From NCBI GenBank assembly GCA_014843695.1, contig CM026393.1:9263536-9327535 (forward strand): a stretch of 64,000 nucleotides of DNA, read 5' to 3'. Positions 44,701 through 56,722 of this stretch are shown in pieces. Under the pieces are notes generated by a model that saw nothing but the letters and a program-made list of their open reading frames with translations, was not told the DNA's origin and searched no databases. Position numbers and translations under genes: made by a program. Every line of letters starts with the position of its first letter. The first letter of the stretch is position 1. This DNA comes from Archivesica marissinica (lineage: Eukaryota > Mollusca > Bivalvia > Venerida > Vesicomyidae).

Positions 44701-47700
44701 GCTGAGTGACTCTACATACAGATTCTAACATTCATTGTCGTATGCCAGGGTAGGCTGAGTGACTCTACGTACAGATTCTAACATTCATTGTAGTATGCCA
44801 GGGTAGGCTGAGTGACTCTACATATAGATTCCAACATTCATTGTAGTATGCCAAGTTAGTCTGAGTGACTCTACATATAGATTCTAACATTCATTGTAGT
44901 ATGCCACGGTAGGCTGAGTGAGTCTACATATAGATTATAACATTCATTGTAGTATGCCAGGGTAGTCAGAGTGACTCTACATATAGATTCTAACATTCAT
45001 TGTAGTATGCCAGGGTAGGCTGAGTGACTCTACATACATTCAGATTCTAACATTCACTTTAGTATGTCAGGGTAGGCTGATTGACTCTACATACAGATTC
45101 TAACATTCATTGTAGTATGCCAGGGTAGGCAGAGTGACTCTACATACAGATTATAATATTCATTGTAGTATGCCAGGTTAGGCTGAGTGACTCTACATAT
45201 AGATTCTAACATTCATTGTATTATGCCAGGGTAGGCTTAGTGACTCTACATATAGATTCTAACATTCATTGTAGTATGCCAGGGTAGGCTGAGTGACTCT
45301 ACATACAGATTCTAACATTCATTGTAGTATGCCATGGTAGGCTGAGTGACTCTACATACATACAGATTCAACATTCACTGTAGTATGCCAGAGTAGGCTG
45401 AGTAACTCTACATATAGATTCTAACATTCACTGTGGTATGCCAGGGTAGGCTGAGTGACTCTACATACAGATTCTAACATTCATTGTATTATACCAGGGT
45501 ATGCTGTGTAACTCTACATACAGATTCTAACATTCACTGTAGTATGCCAGGGTAGGCTGAGTGACTCTACATACAGATTCTACCATTCATTGTAGTATGC
45601 CAGGGTAGGCTGAGTGACTCTACATACATATTCTAGCATTCACTCTAGTGTGCCAGGGTAGGCTGAGTGACTCTACATACAGATTCTAACATTCATTGTA
45701 GTATACCAGGGTATGCTGAGTAACTCTACATACATATTCTAACATTCACTGTAGTATGCCAGGGTAGGCTGAGTGACTCTAAATACAGATTCTAACATTC
45801 ATTGTAGTATGCCAGGGTAGGCTGAGTGACTCTACATACATATTCTAACATTCACTCTAGTGTGCCAGGGTAGGCTGAGTGACTCTACATACAGATTCTA
45901 ACATTCACTGTAGTATGCCAGGGTAGGCTGAGTAGCTCTATATATAGATTCTAACATTCATTGTTGTATGCCAGGGTAGGCTGAGTGACTCTACATACAG
46001 ATTCTAACATTCATTGTGGTATGCCAGGGTAGGCTGAGTGACTACTACATACAGATTCTAACATTCACTGTAGTATGCCAGGGTAGGCTGAGTGACTCTA
46101 CATACAGATTCTAACATTCATTGTAGTATGCCAGGTAGGCTGAGTGACTCTACATATAGATTCTAACATTCATTGTATTATGCCAGGGTAGGCTTAGTGA
46201 CTACATATAGATTCTAACATTCATTGTAGTATTCCAGGGTAGGCTGAGTGACTCTACATACAGATTCTAACATTCATTGTAGTATGCCAGGGTAGGCTGA
46301 GTGACTCTACATACATACAGATTCAACATTCACTGTAGTATGCCAGGGTAGGCTGAGTGACTCTACATACATACAGATTCTAACATTCACTGTAGTATGC
46401 CAGGGTAGGCTGAGTAACTCTACATATAGATTCTAACATTCACTGTAGTATGCCAGGGTAGGCTGAGTGACTCTACATACAGATTCTAACATTCATTGTA
46501 TTATACAGGGTATGCTGAGTAACTCTACATACAGATTCTAACATTCACTGTAGTATGCCAGGGTAGGCTGAGTGACTCTACATACAGATTCTAACATTCA
46601 TTGTAGTATGCCATGGTAGGCTGAGTGACTCTACATACATATTCTAATTCACTCTAGTATGCCAGGGTAGGCTGAGTGACTCTACATACAGATTCTAACA
46701 TTCATTGTAGTATACCAGGGTATGCTGAGTAACTCTACATACATATTCTAACATTCACTGTAGTATGCCAGGGTAGGCTGAGTGACTCTACATACAGATT
46801 CTAACATTCATTGTAGTATGCCAGGGTAGGCTGAGTGACTCTACATACATATTCTAACATTCACTCTAGTGTGCCAGGGTAGGCTGAGTGACTCTACATA
46901 AAGATTCTAACATTCACTGTAGTATGCCAGGGTAGGCTGAGTAACTCTACATATAGATTCTAACATTCATTGTAGTATGCCAGGGTAGGCTGAGTGACTC
47001 TACATAGATTCTAATATTCATTGTAGTATGCAGGGTAGGCTGAGTGACTCTACATATAGATTCAACATTCACTGTAGTATGCCAGGGTAGGCTGAGTGAC
47101 TCTACATACATACAAATTCTAACATTCTCTGTAGTATGCCAGGGTAGGCTGAGTGACTATACTACATACAGATTCTAACATTCGCTGTAGTATACCAGGG
47201 TAGGCTGAGTGACTCTACATACATACAGATTCTAACATTCACTGTAGTATACCAGGGTAGGCTGAGTGACTCTACATACATACAGATTCTAACATTCATT
47301 GTAGTATGCCAGGGTAGGCTGAGTGACTCTACATATAGATTCAACATTCACTGTAGTATGCCAGGGTAGGCTGAGTGACTCTACATACATACAAATTCTA
47401 ACATTCACTGTAGTATGCCAGGGTAGGCTGAGTGACTATACATACATACAGATTCTAACATTCGCTGTAGTATACCAGGGTAGGCTGAGTGACTCTACAT
47501 ACATACAGATTCTAACATTCACTGTAGTATACCAGGGTAGGCTGAGTGACTCTACATACATACAGATTCTAACATTCACTGTAGTATGTCAGGGTAGTCT
47601 GAATGACTCTACATACAGATTCTAACATTCACCGTAGTATGCCAGTGTAGGCTGAGTGACTCTACATATAGATTCTAACATTCATTGTAGTATACCAGGG

Positions 47701-48789
47701 TAGGCTGAGTGACTCTACATACATACATATATATTTTAACATTCACTGTAGTATACCAGGGTAGGCTGAGTGACTCTACATATATACAGATTCTAACATT
47801 CACTGTAGTATGTCAGAGTAGGCTGAGTGACTCTACATACAGATTCTAACATTCACTGTAGTGTGCCATTGTAGGCTGAGTGACTCTACATATAGATTCC
47901 AACATTCATTGTAGTATGCCAGGGTAGTCTGAGTGATTCTACATATAGATTCTAACATTCATTGTAGTATGCCAGGGTAGGCTGAGTGACTCTACATACA
48001 TACAGATTCTAACATTCACTGCAGTATGCCAGGGTAGGCTGAGTGACTCTATATACAGATTCTAACATTCATTGTAGTATACCAGGGTAGGCTGAGTGAC
48101 TCTACATACAGATTCTAACATTCATTGTAGTATGCCAGGGTAGGCTGAGTGACTCTACATATAGATTATAACATTCATTGTATTATGCCAGGGTAGGCTT
48201 AGTGACTCTACATATAGATTCTAACATTCACTGTAGTATACCAGGGTAGGCTGAGTGACTCTACATACATACAGATTCTAACATTCACTCTAGTATGTCA
48301 GAGTAGGCTGAGTGACTCTACATACAGATTCTAACATTCACTGTAGTGTGCCATGGTAGGCTGAGTGACTCTACATATAGATTCTAACATTCACTGTAGT
48401 ATACCAGGGTAGGCTGAGTAACTCTACATACATATTCTAACATTCACTGTAGTATGCCAGGGTAGGCTGAGTGACTCTACATACATATTCTAACATTCAC
48501 TGTAGTATCCCAGGGTAGGCTGAGTGACTCTACATATATATTCTAACATTCATTGTAGTATACCAGGGTAGGCTGCGTAACTCTACATACAGATTATAAC
48601 ATTCATTGTAGTATACCAGGGTAGGCTGAGTAACTCTACATACAGATTCTAACATTCATTGTAGTATACCAGGGTATGCTGAGTAACTCTACATACAGAT
48701 TCTAACATTCACTGTAGTATGCCAGTGTAGGCTGAGTGACTCTACATACAGATTCTAACATTCATTGTAGTATGCCAGGGTAGGCTGAG
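29740..48789. repeat. Large satellite block of a ~53-bp unit (about 350 copies)
   Basis: The unit is GATTCTAACATTCACTGTAG plus TATGCCAGGGTAGGCTGAGT plus GACTCTACATACA, 53 bp with 4-bp CATA length variants. Higher-order repetition is visible: the segment around 29,940-30,191 recurs at 31,554-31,805 (1,614 bp); a GAGAGACACTACAT variant appears at 30,327, 31,939 and 33,998; an AACAATCACTG variant recurs 1,620 bp apart (40,0xx and 41,6xx); and 41,155 recurs at 44,244 (3,089 bp). A degraded patch with deletions lies at about 43,720-44,050. No gene is inside. Confidence 0.95.
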
Positions 48790-50448
48790 CAACATGATGA
48801 TGACATTATCATACACGGAGATAACGTGCTACCTAGCCATGTGAAGTACTTGATGATGACATTAGCATACACGAAGATAACGTGCCACCTAGCCGTGTGA
48901 AGTACTTGATGATGACATTAGCATACACGGAGATAACGTGCCACCTAGCCGTGTGAAGTACTTGATGATGACATTAGCATACACAGAGATAGCGTGCAAC
49001 CTAGCCATGTGAAGTACTTGGTGATGCCAATAGCATACACGAAGATAACGTGCCACCTAGCCATGTGAAGTACTTGATGATGACATTACCATACACGAAG
49101 ATAACGTGCCACCTAGCCATGTGAAGTACTTGATGATGACATTAGCATACATGGAGATAACGTGCCACCTAGCCATGTGAAGTACTTGTTGATGACATTA
49201 GCATACAGGAAGATAACGTGCCACCTAGCCGTGTGAAGTACTTGATGATGACATTAGCATACACGAAGATAACGTGCCACCTAGCCGTGTGAAGTACTTG
49301 TTGATGACATTAGCATACACGAAGATAACGTGCCACCTAGCCGTGTGAAGTACTTGATGATGACATTAGCATACACGAAGATAACGTGCCACCTAACCGT
49401 GTGAAGTACTTGTTGATGTCATTAGCATACACGAAGATAACGTGCCACCTAGCCGTGTGAAGTACTTGATGATGATATTAGCATACACGAAGATAACGTG
49501 CCACCTAGCCGTGTGAAGTACTTGATGATGACATTAGCATACACGAAGATAACGTGCCACCTGGCCAAATGAAGTACTTGATGATGACATTAGCATACGC
49601 GGAGATAACGTGCCACCTAGCCATGTGAAGTACTTGATGATGGCATTAACATACACGGAGATAACGTGCCACCTAGCCATGTGAAGTACTTGATGATGAC
49701 ATTACCATACACGAAGATAACGTGCCACCTAGCCATGTGAAGTACTTGATGATGACATTACCATACACGAAGATAACGTGCCACCTAGCCATGTGAAGTA
49801 CTTGATGATGACATTAGCATACATGGAGATAACGTGCCACCTAGCCATGTGAAGTACTTGTTGATGACATTAGCATACAGGAAGATAACGTGCCACCTAG
49901 CCGTGTGAAGTACTTGATGATGACATTAGCATACACGAAGATAACGTGCCACCTAGCCGTGTGAAGTACTTGTTGATGACATTAGCATACACGAAGATAA
50001 CGTGCCACCTAGCCGTGTGAAGTACTTGATGATGACATTAGCATACACGAAGATAACGTGCCACCTAACCGTGTGAAGTACTTGTTGATGTCATTAGCAT
50101 ACACGAAGATAACGTGCCACCTAGCCGTGTGAAGTACTTGATGATGATATTAGCATACACGAAGATAACGTGCCACCTAGCCGTGTGAAGTACTTGATGA
50201 TGACATTAGCATACACGAAGATAACGTGCCACCTGGCCAAATGAAGTACTTGATGATGACATTAGCATACGCGGAGATAACGTGCCACCTAGCCATGTGA
50301 AGTACTTGATGATGGCATTAACATACACGGAGATAACGTGCCACCTAGCCATGTGAAGTACTTGATGATGACATTACCATACACGAAGATAACGTGCCAC
50401 CTAGCCATGTGAAGTACTTGATGATGACATTAGCATACACGAAGATAA
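48790..50448. repeat. 56-bp tandem array with 672-bp higher-order period (about 30 copies)
   Basis: The unit is GATGATGACATTAGCATACA plus CGAAGATAACGTGCCACCTA plus GCCGTGTGAAGTACTT, 56 bp. Variant units recur exactly 672 bp apart: GCATACAGG at 49,201 and 49,873, ACCTAACC at 49,391 and 50,063, CTGGCCAA at 49,561 and 50,233. This is a 12-mer block present about twice. It abuts the 53-bp satellite without a spacer. Confidence 0.95.
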
Positions 50449-51119
50449 CTTGAGTTAATTAACACACATTATATGATTTGTTCATGTATTTTATCACTAT
50501 TGAAATGTCTACATGGGAACATGGTAGTTTATCAATGCAGAGTAAGCTTGCTTACATGTAAATATTATTCAGCATCCACGTGCCAAGTACATTTGACTGC
50601 TGGCTGGGAACATAAGCAGAGTGTGCATTGTTGCTAGAATCAATCAGGTGAACTCAAGTTTGATAGACATATATTTACAAGAAACTGCAAACTGGGTACT
50701 AACTTTGGCTGTAGAAACCTATACATTGGCAACATGTGCCTAAATCATTGGCAGCATATAGCATAACTAACATTTGTGAAAAATCAATTTTAGACTGCCT
50801 AAGCCAATACAAAACTAGTTTTAATTGGTTACCAATTATGTAAACCTATGTTGCCCTGCCTTAGTGTCACAAAAGCGGCCATCTTGTCTATTCGGATACT
50901 AAAACACATATGTGATCTAGGTAGAGTAGCTTGTGTTTTTGGTTGTACTTGTTATTTCGTACTGCTTACAATGGTACTAGTGTTAAGAGTAATGACAGAT
51001 TTCTAAACTAAAATAATACAATGTAAATACTGTGGCTAAACCTGAATACCATGAAAAGTGAACTTGTTCATTAAATGAATAACCATGACCAGCTCTGACT
51101 ACGCTACAATAATTATAAA
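50449..51119. other. Unique noncoding stretch right of the satellites
   Basis: No gene, tandem repeat or known element is recognised over about 670 bp. Confidence 0.5.
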
Positions 51120-51880
51120 AGTGTGTAAGTAAGTAAGTAAGTAAATGTTTTATTATTGTTTACAGATTTACAAACAAGCACCCGGGTCTATAAGTCAGCA
51201 GAAATTAATTACAGTAACAAGAGCAATGTTTACAATTGTACAATTCTAATTAAAAAGGCTCGAACCAGGAATTTAGCTAGTCGTCTGGGATACATGGACA
51301 TTATATGTGATAATTTCGCATTTATATCTAAGTGAGCATTGTCCGTAAATAGTTCTCTGAAATCATTTGTTCGTAACTCACTGTATAGTTCACAATCGAA
51401 TAAGAAGTGTTTCTCATCTTCAACTAAATTCGACATACACATTTTACATAGTCTCTGGTCAGGTGGTTCCCCGACATATCTTCCTGTCTCAATTCTGAGT
51501 GGTAATATAGCAGTTCTAAATTGACAGAGTATAGAGCGCTCATTCTTATTTAAGTTTAATGCAACATAATCCTCGCTCTTGAAGTTATCTTTAAATAATA
51601 TATAGGTTCTCAGTTTGGAAACACTTTGGACACCTTCCGACCAGACGGAAGAGTAATATTCTGTTAATATGCGACAAGTTAATGACTGTTTTGTTGTCAA
51701 AATTTGCCGTTAATCCCAAAGTAGATAACACGTGTTTGATGTCAAATGACCAGTTAGTGTTGCACTGCAATAATCCGCATTAAACACTTGTTTAGTAATC
51801 CGCCTTTCATCCATAGAAATGAGCCTGTTCCACATACGAAGCATGTTCCCCCATCGTCTATATACACTTGGCATCCATCA
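51120..51880 (-). pseudogene. LINE 3' end: RT C-terminal region with zinc-knuckle-like motif
   Basis: A minus-strand frame at 51,700-51,230 (156 residues) ends in a natural stop and contains ILCQFRTAILPLRIETGRYV, then CX2C...H-X4-C (CKMC ... HFLFDC), the C-terminal region of many molluscan and cnidarian LINEs. Further upstream to about 51,880, WGNMLRMWNRLISMDERRIT is readable in another frame, so at least one frameshift has occurred. The 3' end has AATAAA near 51,150 and a TTAC tetranucleotide tail (51,124-51,147). The element is 5'-truncated with no catalytic RT motifs. Confidence 0.7.
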
Positions 51881-52129
51881 AGTGTGTTCATTTGTTTTGT
51901 TCTGTACATTGTATATATAGAATGAATATGATTAAACTAAACTAAACTAAAGTGTGTCAGTGCTATTCGACCTTTATTTTCCGTCATATAATCTAAGAAT
52001 TTTCGAAATTGAAACTATATTTATATATGCAATGCGAGCTCAGTCTAGTTGAGTTATTAATATTTGAATACAATGTCTATTTGTATATATCTAATATTCT
52101 TTATTTTATTGGAGAAATATATACTAACA
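51881..52129. other. AT-rich junction with AAACT simple repeat
   Basis: Contains (TAAAC)n at about 51,929-51,949 after a TGTACATTGTATATATAG segment, possibly the 3' tail of another LINE on the plus strand. No gene. Confidence 0.35.
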
Positions 52130-52470
52130 TGTTGTAGCGATAGTTCCAAATGTTTGACATGCCAATCTGATCTAGCATCATTTTAATTTGCGACGACCGG
52201 TTCGATCCGTTATATATATTTCCATTTTCACAATCACGTTCTAACATTTTATAGATCTGGAAACATATCGTGTTTTCATTCGAATTGAAAAGTTTAATCA
52301 ATATTTAATCATAATAATTTGTCGCGCGATTCGCATAGGATAACGTCCGAGTTCTCCGTATAGATCATCGAGATTCGTGGATTTCTTGGCTCATAATACT
52401 TTCTGCAAACTTCAGTATGGATCAGATCAATATCCTTACCTTCGATGTTTCCCCACACAGATGCACTATA
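52130..52470 (-). pseudogene. LINE RT C-terminal fragment left of unit C
   Basis: The minus strand encodes WGNIEGKDIDLIHTEVCRKY and LFNSNENTICFQIYKMLERD in broken frames, matching the fragment at 12,188-12,663. It passes without a break into the 66-bp array, whose unit is the coding segment immediately upstream. Confidence 0.6.
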
Positions 52471-53372
52471 ATTAAGTATGGAGATGAGTATAGCCGTTCT
52501 AGATGATATGATGTTTCCCCACACAGATGCACTATGATTAAGTATGGAGATAAGTATAGCCGTTCTAGATGATATGATGTTTCCCCACACAGATGCACTA
52601 TGACTAAGTATGGATATGAGTATAGCCGTTCTAGATGATATGATGTTTCCCCACACAGATGCACTATGACTAAGTATGGATATGAGTATAGCCGTTCTAG
52701 ATGATATGATGTTCCCCACACAGATGCACTATGATTAAGTATGGAGATGAGTATAGCCGTTCTAGATGATATGATGTTTCCCCACACAGATGCACTATGA
52801 TTACGTATGGAGATGAGTATAGCCGTTCTAGATGATATGATGTTTCCCCACACAGATGCACTATGATTACGTATGGAGATGAGTATAGCCGTTCTAGATG
52901 ATATGATGTTTCGCCAAACAGATGCACTATGATTAAGTATGGAGATGAGTATAGCCGTTCTAGATGATATGATGTTTCGCCACACAGATGCACTATGATT
53001 AAGTATGGAGATGAGTATAGCCGTTCTAGATGATATGATGTTTCGCCACACAAATGCACTATGATTAAGTATGGAGATGAGTATAGCCGTTCAAGATGAT
53101 ATGATGTTTCGCCACACAGATGCACTATGATTAAGTATGGAGATGAGTATAGCCGTTCTAGATGATATGATGTTTCCCCACACAGATGCACTATGATTAA
53201 GTATGGAGATGAGTATAGCCGTTCTAGATGATATGATGTTTCGCCACACAGATGCACTATGATTAAGTATGGATATGAGTATAGCCGTTCTAGATGATAT
53301 GATGTTTCGCCACACAGATGCACTATGATTAAGTATGGATATTAGTATAGCCGTTCTAGGTGATATGATATT
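52441..53372. repeat. 66-bp tandem array made of LINE coding sequence (about 14 copies)
   Basis: The unit contains GATGTTTCCCCACACAGATG and CACTATGATTAAGTATGGAG, 66 bp, which on the minus strand encodes a 22-residue repeat such as ISSRTAILISILNHSASVWG. The homologous site left of unit B has one copy (12,655-12,720). Because 66 is 22 codons the LINE frame is kept through the array, apart from single-base indels (52,711). Confidence 0.9.
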
Positions 53373-53394
53373 TCCTATACATATCCCATTGTGT

Positions 53395-53607
53395 GTGTAT
53401 TTTACGTTTATTTATGATACAGGCAGAGACCCATTCCAGAATCTCCTCTGGTTCTTTTACGTACACAATGTAAAGCACCGACACGAGACATCGGTTTAAC
53501 GTCCCATCTGGAAGACTGTTAATTTTATTAGGGTCATACGGGGATCGAACCTGCGATCCCTGGATTACCAGTCCAGCGTATTACCACTGGACTACAGATC
53601 CGTCTGT
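53395..53607 (-). mobile_element. tRNA-derived SINE with Meta-type body, copy 2
   Basis: Same element as 11,815-12,007: Thr-like head with CTGGACTGGTAATCCAG, B-box GGTTCGATCCCC, body GATGGGACGTTAAACCGATG. Here the 3' part is shorter and ends in an AATAAACG tail. Confidence 0.65.
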
Positions 53608-54059
53608 ATATCCGATTGAAACGTATAAGAATGTATATATATATATATAGAGTGATATTTACACTTCACTGACCACCAACAGGCCTTCATCGATATCTCC
53701 ACATTTCGAATCACTTCCTCCTGTGCCAACAGTCTATATATCTACAAAGCTTCATCAATATTGGTCAGCGATTTGCTGGGTTATCCTGTCCACAGACGCA
53801 CAGAGTGACAAATACCAAATCAAACACCCTAGTTCCTAACGTCGAGAGTTACTTAGAGTATAAACTGTATTTGCTGTACAATGATTGTGAAACAAGCTTT
53901 AACAACTTATATTAATAACTCTCGTTGGCGAGGATGAAAGCTTGTATGTGGTCATTCGTGTTGACGAGGATGAAAGCGTGTATGTGATCATTCATGTTGA
54001 CGAGGATGAGAGCTTGTATGTGACCATTCATGTTGACGAGGATGGAAGCGTGTATGTGG
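53608..54059. other. Noncoding stretch leading into unit C
   Basis: No gene. About 2.5 copies of a 39-bp repeat containing CATTCATGTTGACGAGGATG lie at 53,930-54,055. The window starts in the last of these in unit A (position 1 corresponds to about 54,020). Confidence 0.55.
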
Positions 54060-54190
54060 TCCCGTTATGTGGAAGGAAACCGGAGTATACGGACACCGTA
54101 CCATTTCACATACTACCAGGTCCGAGGATCTAACCCAGGATACATTGGAGAAACGCGAGCATGCTAACCACTGCGCTAATTGGACAGAGT
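54060..54190 (-). mobile_element. tRNA-derived SINE head, copy C
   Basis: Same as 35-170, but with a mutated B-box (GGGTTAGATCC on the minus strand). Confidence 0.5.
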
Positions 54191-54313
54191 TAATAAGAAA
54201 TGTTATCGGATTTGTACATACTGACAACCTAGGACCTGGGACTGCATGCGCTCTCTAAGTTAGTATTGAAGAATGCGAGTTGAGAGTCTATTCCTAAATA
54301 CAATACTCTATTT

Positions 54314-54796
54314 GTTGCCAGATACCAGACCCTACCCGTTACAAGATACCAGACCCTACCGGTTACCATATACCAGACCCTACCCGTTACCAGATACCAG
54401 ACCCTACCCGTTACCAGATACCAGACCCTACCCGTTACAAGATACCAGACCCTACCGGTTACAAGATACCAGACCCTACCGGTTACAAGATACCAGACCC
54501 TACCCGTTACAAGATACCAGACCCTACCCGTTACAAGATACCAGACCCTACCCGTTACAAGATACCAGACCCTACCGGTTACCAGATACCAGACCATACC
54601 GGTTACCAGATACCAGGCCATACCGGTTACCAGATACCAGGCCATACCGGTTACCAGATACTAGGCCATACCGGTTACCAGATACCAGACCATACCGGTT
54701 ACCAGATACAAGACTCTACCGGTTACAATATACCAGATCCTTTCAGCTACACGATACGATACCCTACCGGCTACCAGATAACACACCCTACCGGCT
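54314..54796. repeat. 24-bp tandem array (about 20 copies), copy C
   Basis: Same family as 299-779; here about half of the units read CCCGTTACAAG instead of CCGGTTACCAG. It ends at CTACCGGCTAGCTAAGG, the empty site of the element inserted in unit B. Confidence 0.9.
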
Positions 54797-54889
54797 AGCT
54801 AAGGTTTTCCGATTATCGCAGTGCATTTACGATTGCCGCTCGGAGTTGATACTTTACCGGACAAAAAGCGAAGGCATGCCATAAGCTTG

Positions 54890-55215
54890 TTATAAACCAT
54901 AACTACCCCGACAATTATAGCTATTTATTAAACATGCCTGTTTGCAGTTGTGTGGGATGTGGTGCGGCGGGGGGGGGGAGTGGGGGAGGCTGGAGTCGCA
55001 CCAACAGCTTATGTGATATGGCGATTCTCCATATGTTACTAATGGATGCAATCCCCTGATATCTCTCCCTCGGTAGAACCATCGACCCTCAACATGCCAG
55101 CTGAAGACAATTTTCACGTGTAAGCAGTCGACACCCTCGGTTGGATGCGAACCTGCAGCACTGATGGGCAAGTAACTTGAAGTCAATGACAGTAATCGCT
55201 CGGCCACGACAAAAG
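54890..55215 (-). mobile_element. Nin-DC-like tRNA-derived SINE, copy C
   Basis: Matches 880-1,195 nearly base for base, with a longer G-run (about 54,967-54,978). Confidence 0.6.
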
Positions 55216-55309
55216 CATTTCGCTTCTGCCAAACTCAAACATCCGAAGAAATTTGTATTTTATACAGTATATTATAGTCATTCATGATTCATTCAAGGTC
55301 AGTTGTTGT

Positions 55310-55611
55310 TGGGTTTATTTAACGAGTCATCGTTGTTTGTTCGTTGAGGGAGTGATAGTTAATGTGAAGACAAGAGTCCTGCCTAAGCACGTCGCCATAT
55401 ACGTGCAGTGTTGTTAATGTTGGGAGCAAACTCACAACCTATATGTTGCAAGGCGAACACCGTATCCATGGTAACACAGGAGGGTCCATAAATCAATCAG
55501 TACATGTACGGTTTGGTCGAGATAGAAGTGAGACATAATTGACTATTCTTATAGTTGTCTCAGACCTCATTCACGTGCGATATTTGATGTTAGTAATTAT
55601 ATATAAACTGT
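55310..55611. other. Single 49-bp unit and flank downstream of gene C
   Basis: One partial 49-bp unit (55,310-55,350) where A has about 10 and B about 22. The tRNA-Ala-like SINE head follows at about 55,415-55,490. Confidence 0.6.
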
Positions 55612-55719
55612 TGTCATATGTTTGTAAAAATAGTTTATTAAAAACAAAAACATATTAAGTTACGATACACGAAACATATTGCAAATAAAGCCATACAAAG
55701 CACGCGGGATTGGTTTGAT
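55612..55719 (-). other. Noncoding last exon and poly(A) signal, gene C
   Basis: Acceptor TTCTTCTGTTTCAG|ATCAAACC at 55,720/55,719 on the minus strand and AATAAA at 55,634-55,639. Donor TG|GTAAGG at 56,713/56,712. Same layout as gene A. Confidence 0.6.
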
Positions 55720-56190
55720 CTGAAACAGAAGAAATAATGAAATTAATATTAAATGTTAATAATTATACAAATAATGAATAAATTCGTTAATTAAGCAATC
55801 CCACGACATTAAAGACAGGACTGTATATTAAACTCGAGCTACGAAAAATGCATTTATAATAAATAGATATAATATTTACAATAGAATCATAAAATATATA
55901 ATTATATATATATTTACATGTACATAATTATAAAATATAAAGTAAGTAAAGTGTCAGTATATCAGATATCAGTACTTCCCGAATCCGATCATTGAATGTC
56001 AGGTACCTGGCTGCTAATTATATTTAACTAGCTGGCGGCTAACAAACTGACCATAACAGAATAATCCCAGGACTCGACCCCCTCCTCGATACGGACGCCT
56101 TAACCACTAGGTCACTAGGCCATGGAGAAGGCTTGGATTCAGGTACATATATATTTATCGATTGTTGTAAGTAATCTGAGCAGTTTCATA

Positions 56191-56690
56191 TTCATACAAC
56201 TGAAGTGTCGTAGACATGTATATATGAATGCATACAACTGAAGTGTCGTAGACATGTATATATGAATTCATACAACTGAAGTGTCGTAGACATGTATATA
56301 TGAATTCATACAACTGAAGTGTCGTAGACATGTATATATGAATGCATACAACTGAAGTGTCGTAGACATGTATATATGAATTCATACAACTGAAGTGTCG
56401 TAGACATGTATATATGAAATCATAAAACTGAAGTGTCGTAGACATGTATATATGAACGCATACAACTGAAGTGTCGTAGACATGTATATATGAACGCATA
56501 CAACTGAAGTGTCGTAGACATGTATATATGAAATCATGCAACTGAAGTGTCGTAGACATGTATATATGAACGCATACAACTGAAGTGTCGTAGACATGTA
56601 TATATGAAATCATAAAACTGAAGTGTCGTAGACATGTATATATGAAATCATGCAACTGAAGTGTCGTAGACATGTATATATGAAATCATA
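56191..56690. repeat. 38-bp tandem array in intron 4, copy C (about 13 copies)
   Basis: Same unit as 2,572-2,956 with three more copies; some units read CATAAAACTG. Confidence 0.9.
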
Positions 56691-56722
56691 AAACAACAAA
56701 CTGCTTCCTTACCATATTGGGC

